DNA of 33,962 bases, taken from Nocardia takedensis NBRC 100417. Its GTDB lineage: Bacteria; Actinomycetota; Actinomycetes; Mycobacteriales; Mycobacteriaceae. Shown here one piece after another: positions 8,640-16,638 of this stretch. A program made the position numbers and the translations under genes. The stretch's first letter is position 1. The number at the start of each line of letters is the position of its first letter. The DNA lies in assembly GCF_000308695.1 (NCBI RefSeq), contig NZ_BAGG01000039.1, positions 1 through 33,962 on the forward strand, given 5' to 3'. The notes below the pieces were generated by a model. The model was not told the origin of the DNA. It saw nothing but the letters and a program-made list of their open reading frames with translations, and ran no database searches.

Positions 8640-9365
8640 TCAGCCCGCCGCGGACTCCGGGATCCGGGCCGCGTCGGGGGCGCTGCCCGACGGCACGCCC
8701 TTCTTGAGGCTGTGCGCGTAGACGTCGACGTACTCCTGCCCGGTGAGCTGCATGAGGGCGTACATGACCTCGTCGGTGACCGCGCGCTCGACGAAGCGGT
8801 TACCGCCCATGCCGTCGTAGCGGGAGAAATCGATAGGAGCGCCGAACTTGATCGTCACCTTGCGCCGCTTCCAGCGGAACGGGCCGGGGGGCGAGACCTC
8901 GTAGGTGCCGATCACCGCGACCGGAATGACGGGAACCCCGGTCTCCAGCGCCAGGCGGGCCATGCCCGTCTTGCCCTTGTAGAGCCTGCCGTCGGGGGAG
9001 CGGGTGCCCTCGGGGTAGAGACCGACCAGCTTGCCCTGGTCCAGCAAACGGCGGGCGGCGCTGAGCGCGTCCTCCGCGGCCGAGGCGCCGGTGCGGTCGA
9101 TCGGGTACTGGCCGGTGGTGGTGAAGAACCACTTCTTCAGGCGGCCCTTGAGGCCCGGAGTGGTGAAATATTCGGCCTTGGCGAGATAGTTGATCCGGCG
9201 CGGACTCGTCAGCGGGGCGAACAGCCAGTCGGCGATCGAGAGGTGATTGCCCGCCATGATGGCGGCCCCCTCGGCGGGGACGTTCTCCACGCCTTCGACC
9301 GTCGGCCGGTTGTAGACCCGCATCAGCGGTCCCAGCAGCACGTACTTCAGCAGCCAGTAGAACAT
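8640..9365 (-). CDS. 1-acyl-sn-glycerol-3-phosphate acyltransferase (PlsC family, Rv2182c-like)
   Basis: A 241-aa acyltransferase. The catalytic HX4D box is H41-LSIA-D46 in AGNHLSIADWLF, and the phosphate-binding motif is YPEGTRSPDG (about residue 118). An N-terminal hydrophobic segment (FYWLLKYVLLGPLM) probably holds it at the inner face of the membrane. Expected reaction: acyl transfer to lysophosphatidic acid to make phosphatidic acid for phospholipids and phosphatidylinositol mannosides. AAGGA lies six bases before ATG 9365. The ROK kinase gene upstream ends 190 bases away, so it may have its own promoter. Confidence 0.9.
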   Translation of the reverse strand: MFYWLLKYVLLGPLMRVYNRPTVEGVENVPAEGAAIMAGNHLSIADWLFAPLTSPRRINYLAKAEYFTTPGLKGRLKKWFFTTTGQYPIDRTGASAAEDALSAARRLLDQGKLVGLYPEGTRSPDGRLYKGKTGMARLALETGVPVIPVAVIGTYEVSPPGPFRWKRRKVTIKFGAPIDFSRYDGMGGNRFVERAVTDEVMYALMQLTGQEYVDVYAHSLKKGVPSGSAPDAARIPESAAG

Positions 9366-9555
9366 GATGTCCTTCCCCCGGGACCGACCGACCGGGATAG
9401 AAAGCGGGCAACCTGCGTTGATGCCGACTTTACCGCCGGTAGGAGGTCGCGACCAACCACGGCGGCGTATCTCACCCAGTCACGGCGAGCCGTCCTGCGC
9501 GAGACGGACATCAGACCCCTTGACGCCGTGCGTTATTCGAACGTACGTGTGAGAT

Positions 9556-10557
9556 TCACCGACCGGACCGCGCGACGTGATCGGCGTCGGCGATCACCGC
9601 GCGCGCCAACTCCGCCGCGCCGATCATGCCCGCCGCCTCGCCGAGTTGGGTCGTGCGGATGCGCGCCAGCGGCCGATGGCCCGCCCCGGTGACCGCCCGC
9701 GCGTACTCCTCGCGCGCCGCGTCCAGGAACAGCGGAGCCGAACTGCTCACCCCGCCCGCGATCACCACCAGATCCGGGTCGAAGATATCGCTGACGAAGG
9801 CCAGCCCGAGCCCCAGCCAGCGCGCGAAATCGGCCATCGCGCGCGCCGCCGTCGGATCGCCGTCCTGCGCGGCGCCCGCCACCCGGCGACCGGTCAGCGA
9901 ACCCGGATCCCGCGCCACCTCGCGGGCCAGCACCGTCGCGGGCGCGGGGTCGGTGGCCAACAGTTCGATCGCGGTCTCGGCCAGCGCGGTGCCGCTGCAA
10001 TAGCGTTCCCAGCAACCGCGTTTGCCGCACGGACAGGCCCGCCCGCCCGGAACCACTTGCAGGTGACCCAGTTCCGGGGCCACCCCGTGACTCCCGCGAT
10101 AGAGCCGACCGTCGATGAGCAGCGCCGCGCCGATCCCGGTGCCGATCGCGATCAACACCACGTTGTGACCGCCCGCCGCCGCGCCGAAGCGGTACTCCGC
10201 CCACGCCGCCGCGTTGGCGTCGTGTTCGAGGATCACCGGCAGATCCAGGCGTTCGGTGAGTCGCTGCGCCACCGGCGTGTCCTGCCACGGCAGATGCGGG
10301 GCGAAACGGACCGTCGAACGGTCGGCGTTGATGAAACCCGCCACCGCCAGACCCACCGCGCCGATCCGGTGCCGCGGAAGCAGTTCGCGCACCGCCAGTT
10401 CCAGCGCGTCCTCCAAAGCGCGCGCCGAATGCGGGGTCGGGGCCTGCACGGTGTCGAGGACCTCGCCGTCGGCGTCCACCACCGACGCGCGGATATTGGT
10501 GCCGCCGACGTCGATCCCGACGGTCAGCGGTGCGGAGGCGGCCAACCGGTCGGTCAT
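9556..10557 (-). CDS. ROK-family sugar kinase (probable glucokinase)
   Basis: A 333-aa ROK kinase. The ATP-binding phosphate-1 motif VGIDVGGTNIRAS is at about residues 13-25; ILEHDANAAAWAEYRFGAA contains the catalytic Asp. The ROK zinc motif is CPCGKRGCWE (Cys175, Cys177, Cys182), with the upstream His in the APELGHLQV segment. Expected reaction: ATP-dependent phosphorylation of glucose or a related hexose; substrate specificity cannot be read. No helix-turn-helix domain is present, so it is a kinase rather than a ROK repressor. Its ATG overlaps the stop of the preceding gene (ATGA), implying translational coupling. Confidence 0.88.
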   Translation of the reverse strand: MTDRLAASAPLTVGIDVGGTNIRASVVDADGEVLDTVQAPTPHSARALEDALELAVRELLPRHRIGAVGLAVAGFINADRSTVRFAPHLPWQDTPVAQRLTERLDLPVILEHDANAAAWAEYRFGAAAGGHNVVLIAIGTGIGAALLIDGRLYRGSHGVAPELGHLQVVPGGRACPCGKRGCWERYCSGTALAETAIELLATDPAPATVLAREVARDPGSLTGRRVAGAAQDGDPTAARAMADFARWLGLGLAFVSDIFDPDLVVIAGGVSSSAPLFLDAAREEYARAVTGAGHRPLARIRTTQLGEAAGMIGAAELARAVIADADHVARSGR

Positions 10558-10982
10558 CCCTTGATCGTCACCGGGATGCCGACATAGCTCGGGCGCGGCC
10601 GGTCACCGTTCGCGGCCGCCGCCCGCCGCGACCCGGTGGGCGAATGCCGGTGCGGGGCGGCCTGTTCGGAGTCGGTCTCCGGCTCGCCCTCGGGCATCAC
10701 CGGCTCCACCGGGACACCGGCCAGCGCCTCGCGCAACACCGTGACGATCGCGGTGCCGTGCTCGGCCAACGCCGCCATCACCTCGTGGTGCTCCCCGCGC
10801 AGCACCGCCGCCGCCGCGCACACCGGACACCACGAACAACTCGCCCACTCCGCCGCGCCCTCGGCCGCCGCGTGCCGCAGCACCGGTTCGACCCGCTCCA
10901 GCACGGTCTCGGCGAGCAGCTTGAGCTCCTCGGTGAACTCAGCCAGACCGTCGGCGGTGGGCGGCCGCCCCTCGCGGGTCAT
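10554..10982 (-). CDS. Small CxxCxxC protein of unknown function (Rv2183c-like)
   Basis: A 142-aa protein. An N-terminal helix (GLAEFTEELKLLAETVLERV) precedes the cysteine cluster CSWCPVC (about residue 49) in WASCSWCPVCAAAAVLRGEHHE, which looks like a zinc knuckle or a redox-active site. The C-terminal third is polar, Pro/Ser/Arg-rich and probably disordered, ending in VGIPVTIKG. Gene order puts it where Rv2183c lies in M. tuberculosis. The ATG overlaps the arsA stop by four bases and its own stop overlaps the next ATG in the same way, so all three are probably co-translated. The frame extends to 11060, but the coupled ATG at 10982 is better supported. Function unknown. Confidence 0.8.
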   Translation of the reverse strand: MTREGRPPTADGLAEFTEELKLLAETVLERVEPVLRHAAAEGAAEWASCSWCPVCAAAAVLRGEHHEVMAALAEHGTAIVTVLREALAGVPVEPVMPEGEPETDSEQAAPHRHSPTGSRRAAAANGDRPRPSYVGIPVTIKG

Positions 10983-12208
10983 CGGGGCCATTCCGCGGGA
11001 TCGGGGCGGAAACGGATGACCAGGATTCCGCCGTCGAGTTCGGCGGTCTCGACCGTGCACCGCTGCAACACCGGCGCCAGACGCACACGACGCCGGACAC
11101 CGTCCGCTCCCACGATCAAATCGTCCTCCACTCGTCCCAGTCGCAGCGTCGCCGGATCGGCGACGGGCAGCGGCATGCGCATCGTGTACTCCGAACGCAG
11201 ACCGGTCCCCGACTCCAATCGAACCACCGGTTCCCCGGAACTCGCCCGAACCTCCGCCGGATTGTCGCTCAGCACGGCGGAGGCGTCCACCGCGTAGGAC
11301 AGGTCCGACAAGTTCTCCAGGCCCACCGGTTCCTCACCGGTATGCCCGATGACGCGCACCGGTACACCCTCCGACCGCTCGCGCAACCGGTCGACCACGG
11401 CCAACTGCTCCTCGCGCCGCGCCAGATACCAGCGCACCGCGGGATGGTCCTCGGGACCGGGCGGCGGCACCGGCGGCAGCACCTTGTTCACCACCACCGC
11501 GTCCAGTCGCAGACCCAGCAGCGCCGCCGCCGAACGCACCCGCCGGGCCTCGGCCACCGCCACCGACTCCGGCGAGGTCACCAGGCGCGCGCTCGTGCGC
11601 CGGTGATCGGCCAGCAGGTCGCGCACCTCGGTCACCGCGGCCACGATCCGATCGGTCGTCGCCGCCAGGACCGCGCGGCGCAGGTCCGTGCCCACCGCGC
11701 TCATCGCCCGCGCGTGCGGCGGCCACATCCGCTCGACGTAGCCCAGCAGCGTGTCCGGGGCGGTCAGGATGCGCAGCGCGTCCGCCGAAGCCGGACAGTC
11801 AAGGACAATCAGGTCCCAGTCGTCCTCGGCCGCCAGTTGCGCGACCTCCACCAGCATCAACAGTTCCTGCACGCCGGGCAGTCCGGTCAGTTCGGCGGGG
11901 TCCAACGCCGTCGGATCGATGCCGTGGTCGTGACCCGATCCCGCCAGCACCCGCACCACCTCGCGGAACCGGTCCTCGAGCAGCGCCAGCGAATCCAGTT
12001 CCACGACATCCAGATCCGGGGCCACCCGCGACACGCCGGGCACCGTACCCGGATCGTGCGGGAACCGGAAGCCCAGCGCGTCGCCCAGCGAATGCGCCTG
12101 ATCCAGCGACGCCACCAGCACCCGTCGACCCGCGCGCACATGGGCCAGCGCGGTCGCGCACGCCAACGTCGTCTTGCCGACCCCGCCCTTGCCGATGAAC
12201 AGCGACAA
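10979..12208 (-). CDS. ArsA/GET3-type anion-transporting ATPase homologue (Rv2184c-like)
   Basis: An approximately 409-aa single-domain P-loop ATPase of the ArsA/GET3/SIMIBI class. It begins SLFIGKGGVGKTTLACATAL, with the deviant Walker A GKGGVGKTT at about residues 6-14; SLDQAHSLGDALG is the switch I-like segment (usual DPAHSL is DQAHSL here) and LIVLDCPASADALRIL is the Walker B/switch II region. The C-terminal part (about 330-409) forms a small beta-rich domain ending FRPDPAEWPR. No arsB, arsC or arsR is nearby, so an arsenic role is unlikely. There is no ATG or GTG at the conserved start: TTG 12208 or CTG 12229 (the latter overlapping the stop of the SRPBCC gene as CTGA) are the options. 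I use TTG with low confidence in the exact start. Confidence 0.85.
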   Translation of the reverse strand: MSLFIGKGGVGKTTLACATALAHVRAGRRVLVASLDQAHSLGDALGFRFPHDPGTVPGVSRVAPDLDVVELDSLALLEDRFREVVRVLAGSGHDHGIDPTALDPAELTGLPGVQELLMLVEVAQLAAEDDWDLIVLDCPASADALRILTAPDTLLGYVERMWPPHARAMSAVGTDLRRAVLAATTDRIVAAVTEVRDLLADHRRTSARLVTSPESVAVAEARRVRSAAALLGLRLDAVVVNKVLPPVPPPGPEDHPAVRWYLARREEQLAVVDRLRERSEGVPVRVIGHTGEEPVGLENLSDLSYAVDASAVLSDNPAEVRASSGEPVVRLESGTGLRSEYTMRMPLPVADPATLRLGRVEDDLIVGADGVRRRVRLAPVLQRCTVETAELDGGILVIRFRPDPAEWPR

Positions 12209-12225
12209 CCGGGTCCGCCGCGCGG

Positions 12226-12663
12226 TCAGCCTTCGACCCGTTTCTTCAGTTCCTTCAGCGCGGTGTCGGTGATGACCTTCTCGGCTTTGCGTTTGAACAT
12301 GCCGATCATCGGGATGTTCAGGTCCACGGTCAGCTCGTAGACCACCCGCGTGCCGCCGCCCGCCTGCTCGATGAGTTCGTAGGTGCCGTCCTGGGCCTTC
12401 TGCAACTCGCCGCTGACCAGCCGCCACGACACCGCGCGCTCGTCGGCCCGCCACGAATACGACAGCACGTAGGTGTCCTTGACGACACCGGCGTCCAGCA
12501 CGAAACGGGCCGTGCCGGCGCGGCCGCGCGCGTCGCGTTCCAACACCTCCACCGACTTCGCCGCCGACACCCACTCCGGATAGGACTCCAGATCGGCGAT
12601 GACGGCCATCACCCGCTGCGGGGGAGCCTCGATGAGGATCGACCTCTGCGTCCGGTCGGCCAT
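12226..12663 (-). CDS. SRPBCC-family protein (Rv2185c/TB16.3-like)
   Basis: A 145-aa START/Bet v 1-like (polyketide cyclase/CoQ10-type) domain. Visible landmarks are SILIEAPPQRVMAVIADLES, YPEWVSAAKSVEVLERD, and the C-terminal helix ending TALKELKKRVEG, which fill the whole protein. The family binds hydrophobic ligands in a deep cavity; no substrate is indicated. ATG 12663 follows a GGAAAGGAA purine stretch. It directly precedes arsA and follows a second SRPBCC gene, matching the Rv2186c-Rv2185c-Rv2184c order in M. tuberculosis. Confidence 0.88.
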   Translation of the reverse strand: MADRTQRSILIEAPPQRVMAVIADLESYPEWVSAAKSVEVLERDARGRAGTARFVLDAGVVKDTYVLSYSWRADERAVSWRLVSGELQKAQDGTYELIEQAGGGTRVVYELTVDLNIPMIGMFKRKAEKVITDTALKELKKRVEG

Positions 12664-12743
12664 GGTGGTCAACGGTTCCTTTCCCGTGACGACACTCGCC
12701 CCGACACCGGGACGACGAAAAACGGCGGGTGGATCACGGCGGA

Positions 12744-13127
12744 TCAGGCGCCGGGCGCGACGCCCGCCGCGCGACCGGCCTCCAAGCGCGCCTTGATCTC
12801 GAAGGACATGGTCTTGCCCGCCACCCGGCGCGCGCGATTGGCGGCGAGCAGGTCGCGCGCCGACATCTTCTCCGCGCCCGGCGGTTCGGCGTGCAGGAAG
12901 TAGTGCAGGATCACCCCGTCCAGCGAGGGCTCCAACCAGACCTCCATGGTGCCGGTCAGACCGCCGGCGATGGTCCAGCGAATCCCTTTGTCGCCGCGGT
13001 CCTCCCGCACCTGCAACGTGAGATCCGGCCACCACTGACGCCACCGCGACTCGCCGCCCAGCACCTCGGCGACGGCCGCGCCGTCGGCGGCGACGAACGT
13101 CTGGTCCGCGACCTGAATACTGCTCAC
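12744..13127 (-). CDS. SRPBCC-like protein (Rv2186c-like)
   Basis: A 127-aa protein beginning VSSIQVADQTFVAADGAAV. A tryptophan-rich patch (SRWRQWWPDLTLQV) and GTMEVWLEPSLDGVILHYF suggest a second, shorter SRPBCC/polyketide-cyclase fold. Length and position match Rv2186c (about 129 aa). GTG 13127 is chosen because homologues begin at SSIQVADQT; the frame reaches 13163. TACGCT lies eight bases before the GTG, so the transcript may be leaderless. It may form a pair with the next SRPBCC protein, 80 bases downstream. Function unknown. Confidence 0.82.
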   Translation of the reverse strand: MSSIQVADQTFVAADGAAVAEVLGGESRWRQWWPDLTLQVREDRGDKGIRWTIAGGLTGTMEVWLEPSLDGVILHYFLHAEPPGAEKMSARDLLAANRARRVAGKTMSFEIKARLEAGRAAGVAPGA

Positions 13128-13135
13128 GAGTGCTG

Positions 13136-13141
13136 AGCGTA
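13136..13141 (-). promoter_or_regulatory. Candidate -10 element for the Rv2186c-like gene
   Basis: TACGCT read on the - strand, eight bases before GTG 13127, fitting TANNNT. The spacing is at the upper limit for a leaderless start, so support is weaker than for the other cases. Confidence 0.35.
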
Positions 13142-13186
13142 GTAGATGCCGCGACATGGGCATACGTCGCGCTCATCGGGCGTCGA

Positions 13187-14314
13187 TCAGCGCAGCAGAT
13201 GCCGCAGGCGCACCCCCAGCGCGTCCCACCGCCACCGCTGCTCGACCCACGCCCGGCCCGCCGCGCCCATCCGCGCCGCCGCGTCCCGATCCGCCAGGAT
13301 CTCCACCAGCGCTCGCGCGATCGACCCGGTGTCCCGGCCGTCGACGACGCGTCCGGTCTCGCCCTCGATCACCGTCTCCGGCGCGCCGCCCGAACGGCCC
13401 GCCACCACCGGGACGCCCGTCGCCGACGCCTCCAGGTAGACGATGCCGAGGCCCTCGACGTCCAGGCCCGCGCCCCGGGTGCGCGAGGGCATCGCGAACA
13501 CGTCGGCGACCGTGTGGTGGGCCGCCAGTTCCGCCGCGGGCACCCGTCCGGTGAACACCACGTCCTGCGCGTACCCCGACGAGGCCGCCAACGCGCGCAG
13601 TTTCTCCTCGTACGGTCCGCCGCCCGCGATCACCAGCACCGCGCCGTCGATCTTCTCTCGCACCTCGCGCATCGCCACGATCAGCGCGTCCTGCCCTTTG
13701 CGCGGCACCAACCGCGACAGGCACAGCACCGTCGGGCGATCACCGAGGCCGTAGCGCTCCCGCAACTCGGACCGCGCGGCCGGATCCGGCCGGAACGCCT
13801 CGGTGTCCACACCCGGCGGCAGGTACTCCAGCGCCGCCTTCGGACCGAACGCCGACGCGAAGCGCCCCCGCGTGTACTTGCTGACGTAGGTCACCACGTC
13901 GGTGCTCGACCCGATGACCCGCAACGCCTGGCGCGCCGCGGGCAGCATCGACCACCCGACTTCGTGACCGTGCGTACTGGCCACGATCCGCTCCGCCCCG
14001 GCCCGCCGCAGCACCGGGGACAGCAGGGCCAGCGGGGCCGCCGCCCCGAACCACACGGTGTCGCAGTTCTCGTCGCGCAGCAGTCGCTCGGCGCGGCGCG
14101 CCACCAGCGGCGTCGGCAGCATCAGCGTCGTCGGGTGCCGGACCACCTGGAACTTCTGCGCGGCGTCGAACTTCAGATGACTGTCCCCGCGCCACCGCGG
14201 CGCGTAGACCACCAGATCATCCGGCGGCAACTGCTCGGCCAACGCCTGCAAGTAGGACTGGATACCCCCGGGCCGCGGCGGGAAATCATTGGTAACCAGC
14301 AGAGTTCGAGCCAT
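13187..14314 (-). CDS. pimB': GDP-mannose-dependent phosphatidylinositol-monomannoside mannosyltransferase
   Basis: A 375-aa GT4 (GT-B fold) glycosyltransferase. The N-terminal acceptor domain starts ARTLLVTNDFPPRPGGIQSY; the C-terminal donor domain contains LCLSRLVPRKGQDALI and the E-x7-E motif in EGLGIVYLE. PimB' adds the second mannose, from GDP-mannose, to phosphatidylinositol monomannoside at the inner membrane face, an early step for PIMs, lipomannan and lipoarabinomannan. Length, motifs and the position matching Rv2188c support the call. TAGGTT lies six bases before ATG 14314 with no ribosome-binding site, suggesting a leaderless transcript. The fadD15 gene (Rv2187) that neighbours it in M. 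tuberculosis is absent here. Confidence 0.92.
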   Translation of the reverse strand: MARTLLVTNDFPPRPGGIQSYLQALAEQLPPDDLVVYAPRWRGDSHLKFDAAQKFQVVRHPTTLMLPTPLVARRAERLLRDENCDTVWFGAAAPLALLSPVLRRAGAERIVASTHGHEVGWSMLPAARQALRVIGSSTDVVTYVSKYTRGRFASAFGPKAALEYLPPGVDTEAFRPDPAARSELRERYGLGDRPTVLCLSRLVPRKGQDALIVAMREVREKIDGAVLVIAGGGPYEEKLRALAASSGYAQDVVFTGRVPAAELAAHHTVADVFAMPSRTRGAGLDVEGLGIVYLEASATGVPVVAGRSGGAPETVIEGETGRVVDGRDTGSIARALVEILADRDAAARMGAAGRAWVEQRWRWDALGVRLRHLLR

Positions 14315-14320
14315 GGAATC

Positions 14321-14326
14321 AACCTA
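14321..14326 (-). promoter_or_regulatory. Candidate -10 element for leaderless pimB' transcript
   Basis: TAGGTT on the - strand, six bases before ATG 14314, matching TANNNT at leaderless spacing. It sits just downstream of the hairpin that follows the preceding gene, so pimB' probably has its own promoter. Confidence 0.55.
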
Positions 14327-14343
14327 GCGGGTGGGTCGTGCGC

Positions 14344-14360
14344 CCCACGCGTCGCGTGGG
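14344..14360. terminator. Short hairpin between the HExxH gene and pimB'
   Basis: CCCACGC, three-base loop GTC, then GCGTGGG. A 7-bp GC-rich stem placed 10 bases after the stop of the upstream gene and before the pimB' promoter. No T-run. It is a possible terminator. Confidence 0.4.
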
Positions 14361-14370
14361 CCTCGCCGGG

Positions 14371-15369
14371 TCAGGAATGCGCGTCGGACCGCGCGGTCAG
14401 CCACCGCTGCCAGTCGGCCACCAGGTCGGCGCGGGTGACGCGCAGGATCTCGGCGAAGGCCGCGTCCTCGCCCGCGGGGTCGGCGGGGACCGCCGCGAGT
14501 CGGTGGTAGAGGGCGAGCAGCGCCGGGGGACCGTGGCGGTCGGCCAGATAGGCGCACAGGGCCCACGCGTATTCGTAGGCTTCGGCGGCGTCCGCGCCCG
14601 CGAAGGCGTCGGCGGGCGGCAGATCGGCGGGCAGCACGCCCTGCTTCGTCCGTGCCGCGACCGTAGGCGCGACGTCGGCGAAACGGACGGGGCGGACGTG
14701 GTGCGCGACGTACTCCGCGAACCCCTCGGTGAGCCAGACCGCCGCCCCGTCGACGGTCGCCGCGCGAGTGGCCACGTGGGTCAGTTCGTGCCGCAGCAGC
14801 GTGCGCAGGCCCGCGTCGGAGAGTCGGGCGCCCGCCTCGGGGCCGAACACGATCCGCTGGACGGGCGCGACACCCGGCGGGACCGGATCGGTCACGGTGA
14901 CGGCGGCGACCTGCTCCGGGTGCAGCGCCGTCGACCGGGTCAGCCCGGCGAATTCGGACGGGTTCGCGGCGATCACGATCAGCGGCGCCCGCGACCAGTC
15001 CGCACCCCACACCGCGCTGATCGCCTCGGCCGAGGACGCCAGTTCCATGCCCAGCACCGTCATATCGGCTCGTGCGGGCTCGTGCCCGACGACCACCGCC
15101 TCCTGTCCCGCGCCCGCGTCGAACCGTTCGGCGACCAGCGGGCCGAACGGTTCCATGGTCCGGCGCACGGGTTCCAGACGCGGATCGGCGAGGTCGACCG
15201 GCGACGCCGTCGTCCCGGGCTGGGCGGCGGTGATCCGGGGCAGCGCCACATTCGGCACGAGCAGCAGCGCACCGCCCGCGAGGGTGAACGCGACCATCAA
15301 CGCCACGGTGACCACGAACCGGGCGCGTCCGCGTTCGGCGCACCAGGCCCGGAACCCACTTGTCCGCAT
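14371..15369 (-). CDS. Membrane-anchored HExxH (peptidase MA-like) protein, position of Rv2189c
   Basis: A 332-aa protein with one N-terminal membrane segment (about residues 18-42, FVVTVALMVAFTLAGGALLLV) after a basic stretch, so the bulk is outside the cell. The metal-binding motif is H194-ELT-H198, and a likely third ligand is E215 in WLTEGFAEYV, the gluzincin arrangement seen in peptidase MA/basic-secretory-protease-like families. The C-terminal helices (EAYEYAWALCAYLADRHG) resemble the rest of that fold. No substrate is known. The gene occupies the place of Rv2189c and is followed, across six bases, by the NlpC/P60 gene upstream, so the two are probably one operon. Start ATG 15369. Confidence 0.82.
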   Translation of the reverse strand: MRTSGFRAWCAERGRARFVVTVALMVAFTLAGGALLLVPNVALPRITAAQPGTTASPVDLADPRLEPVRRTMEPFGPLVAERFDAGAGQEAVVVGHEPARADMTVLGMELASSAEAISAVWGADWSRAPLIVIAANPSEFAGLTRSTALHPEQVAAVTVTDPVPPGVAPVQRIVFGPEAGARLSDAGLRTLLRHELTHVATRAATVDGAAVWLTEGFAEYVAHHVRPVRFADVAPTVAARTKQGVLPADLPPADAFAGADAAEAYEYAWALCAYLADRHGPPALLALYHRLAAVPADPAGEDAAFAEILRVTRADLVADWQRWLTARSDAHS

Positions 15370-15375
15370 GAACGG

Positions 15376-16437
15376 TCAGTATCGCCTGGCGGAGTGGAAG
15401 GGCGTCGTATTGATCGGGGCCACGGCGACGGGAACGCCGAAGGTGGAGGCGTGCACCATCAGGCCGTTGCCCGCGTAGATGCCGACGTGGGAGATGTCGC
15501 TGTAGAAGAAGATGACGTCGCCGGGCTGCATCTGGTCCTTGGGCACCGGGGTGCCGTAGCGGGCCTGCTGCGAACTGGTGCGCGGCACGTCCTTGCCGAC
15601 CTGCTTGAACGCCCACTGCACCAGGCCCGAGCAGTCGAACTGCCGCGGGCCGGTCGCGCCCCACACGTACGGGTCGCCGGTGCGGGTCAGCGCGGCGGCC
15701 AGCGCGCTGGTGCCGCTGCCGGGCACCAGGCCGTCGAGCAGCGAGTCGCGGTCGAAGCCGGGCGGGAACAGCGGACCGGCCAGCGTGGACCGGTCGCCCA
15801 CCGACAGCCCCGTCCAGGCTTCGATGACCTGGCTGATCGCGCCGCCGAGTTCGTTCTGTTTGTGCTCGACCTGCGCTCGGACGCGGCCCGCCTGGTCGGC
15901 GGCTTCGCGGGCGGCGTCGGCGGCGGAGCGCGCGGCCGTCTCGGCGGCCTGGGCGGCGTCGTTGGCCTTCTTGAAGTGCTTGAGCTGTTCGGTGGTCTGC
16001 GATTCGACGACGTCCAGCGTGGACATCTGGTCGAGCAGTTGCTGCGGGGAATCGCTGACCAGCACGGCGAACATCCGGTTGGTGCGCGCGCCCTGGTAGG
16101 CGGCGATGGCGGTGCGGTCGATGACCGGTTGGAACCGACGCACCTCCTCGCGCGCGGCGTTGACCGCGTCGGTCCGGGCGGCCAGCAGCGCCTCCGCGTC
16201 GTTCTGGACGGCGAGTTTGGCGTCCAGATCCGACTGAGCTTCCAGCGCCTGCTGGTTGAGCTGATCGGAGGCCCTGGACAACTCGATCATGCGCTGGACG
16301 GCTTCGCTCGCGGTGGCGGGCATCGCCACCGGATCGGCCAGCGAGGGGCCCGCGCCGTAGGGCAACGTGACGAGGACACCGGCCGCGAGAACCCCCGCCA
16401 CCAGACGTTTTCTCGACTGTCTTCGATCTGTTGCCAC
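15376..16437 (-). CDS. Secreted NlpC/P60 peptidoglycan endopeptidase with coiled-coil domain (Rv2190c-like)
   Basis: A 353-aa exported cell-wall hydrolase. A signal peptide (basic RRQSRKR, then LVAGVLAAGVLVTLPYG, cleavage near ADP) is followed by a long coiled coil (about residues 45-210, rich in Ala, Glu, Gln), then the NlpC/P60 domain (about 240-353). The catalytic Cys is C269 (FDCSGLVQWAF) and the His is H317 (SHVGIYAG). Expected reaction: cleavage of the D-Glu-mDAP bond in peptidoglycan stems. The coiled coil resembles the RipA/RipC/CwlO regulator that is opened by FtsEX-type partners, which is inference here. Start is GTG 16437. It is separated from the second NlpC/P60 gene by about 200 bases and a hairpin. 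Confidence 0.92.
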   Translation of the reverse strand: MATDRRQSRKRLVAGVLAAGVLVTLPYGAGPSLADPVAMPATASEAVQRMIELSRASDQLNQQALEAQSDLDAKLAVQNDAEALLAARTDAVNAAREEVRRFQPVIDRTAIAAYQGARTNRMFAVLVSDSPQQLLDQMSTLDVVESQTTEQLKHFKKANDAAQAAETAARSAADAAREAADQAGRVRAQVEHKQNELGGAISQVIEAWTGLSVGDRSTLAGPLFPPGFDRDSLLDGLVPGSGTSALAAALTRTGDPYVWGATGPRQFDCSGLVQWAFKQVGKDVPRTSSQQARYGTPVPKDQMQPGDVIFFYSDISHVGIYAGNGLMVHASTFGVPVAVAPINTTPFHSARRY

Positions 16438-16583
16438 GGCCCGCGCTGCCCCGTTCTCTCGATCGACGATGGAGTCCGGACGGGGGCCGTCAGGGGAGTC
16501 ACGCGACCCCGCAACCCGGATAGGTCTCGGTTAGGTTACGGAACGCCCCGTGTCGTGTCCAGCAGAGCACGGAACGGTCACAT

Positions 16584-16630
16584 CCGCACCGCCGTCGGGC
16601 CGCGAGGGGTGCGGTCCGACGGCGGTGCGG
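16584..16630. terminator. Hairpin between the two NlpC/P60 genes
   Basis: A 15-bp perfect stem (CCGCACCGCCGTCGG and its complement) with a 17-base loop, beginning nine bases after the stop of the upstream NlpC/P60 gene. No T-run follows. It probably ends or attenuates that transcript before the next gene. Confidence 0.6.
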
Positions 16631-16638
16631 GGGAGGGG

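Noticed and set aside
10979..12208. Arsenic-resistance operon
   Set aside because: Only an ArsA-like ATPase is present; no arsB, arsC, arsR or arsD, and the neighbours match the Rv2182c-2186c cluster.
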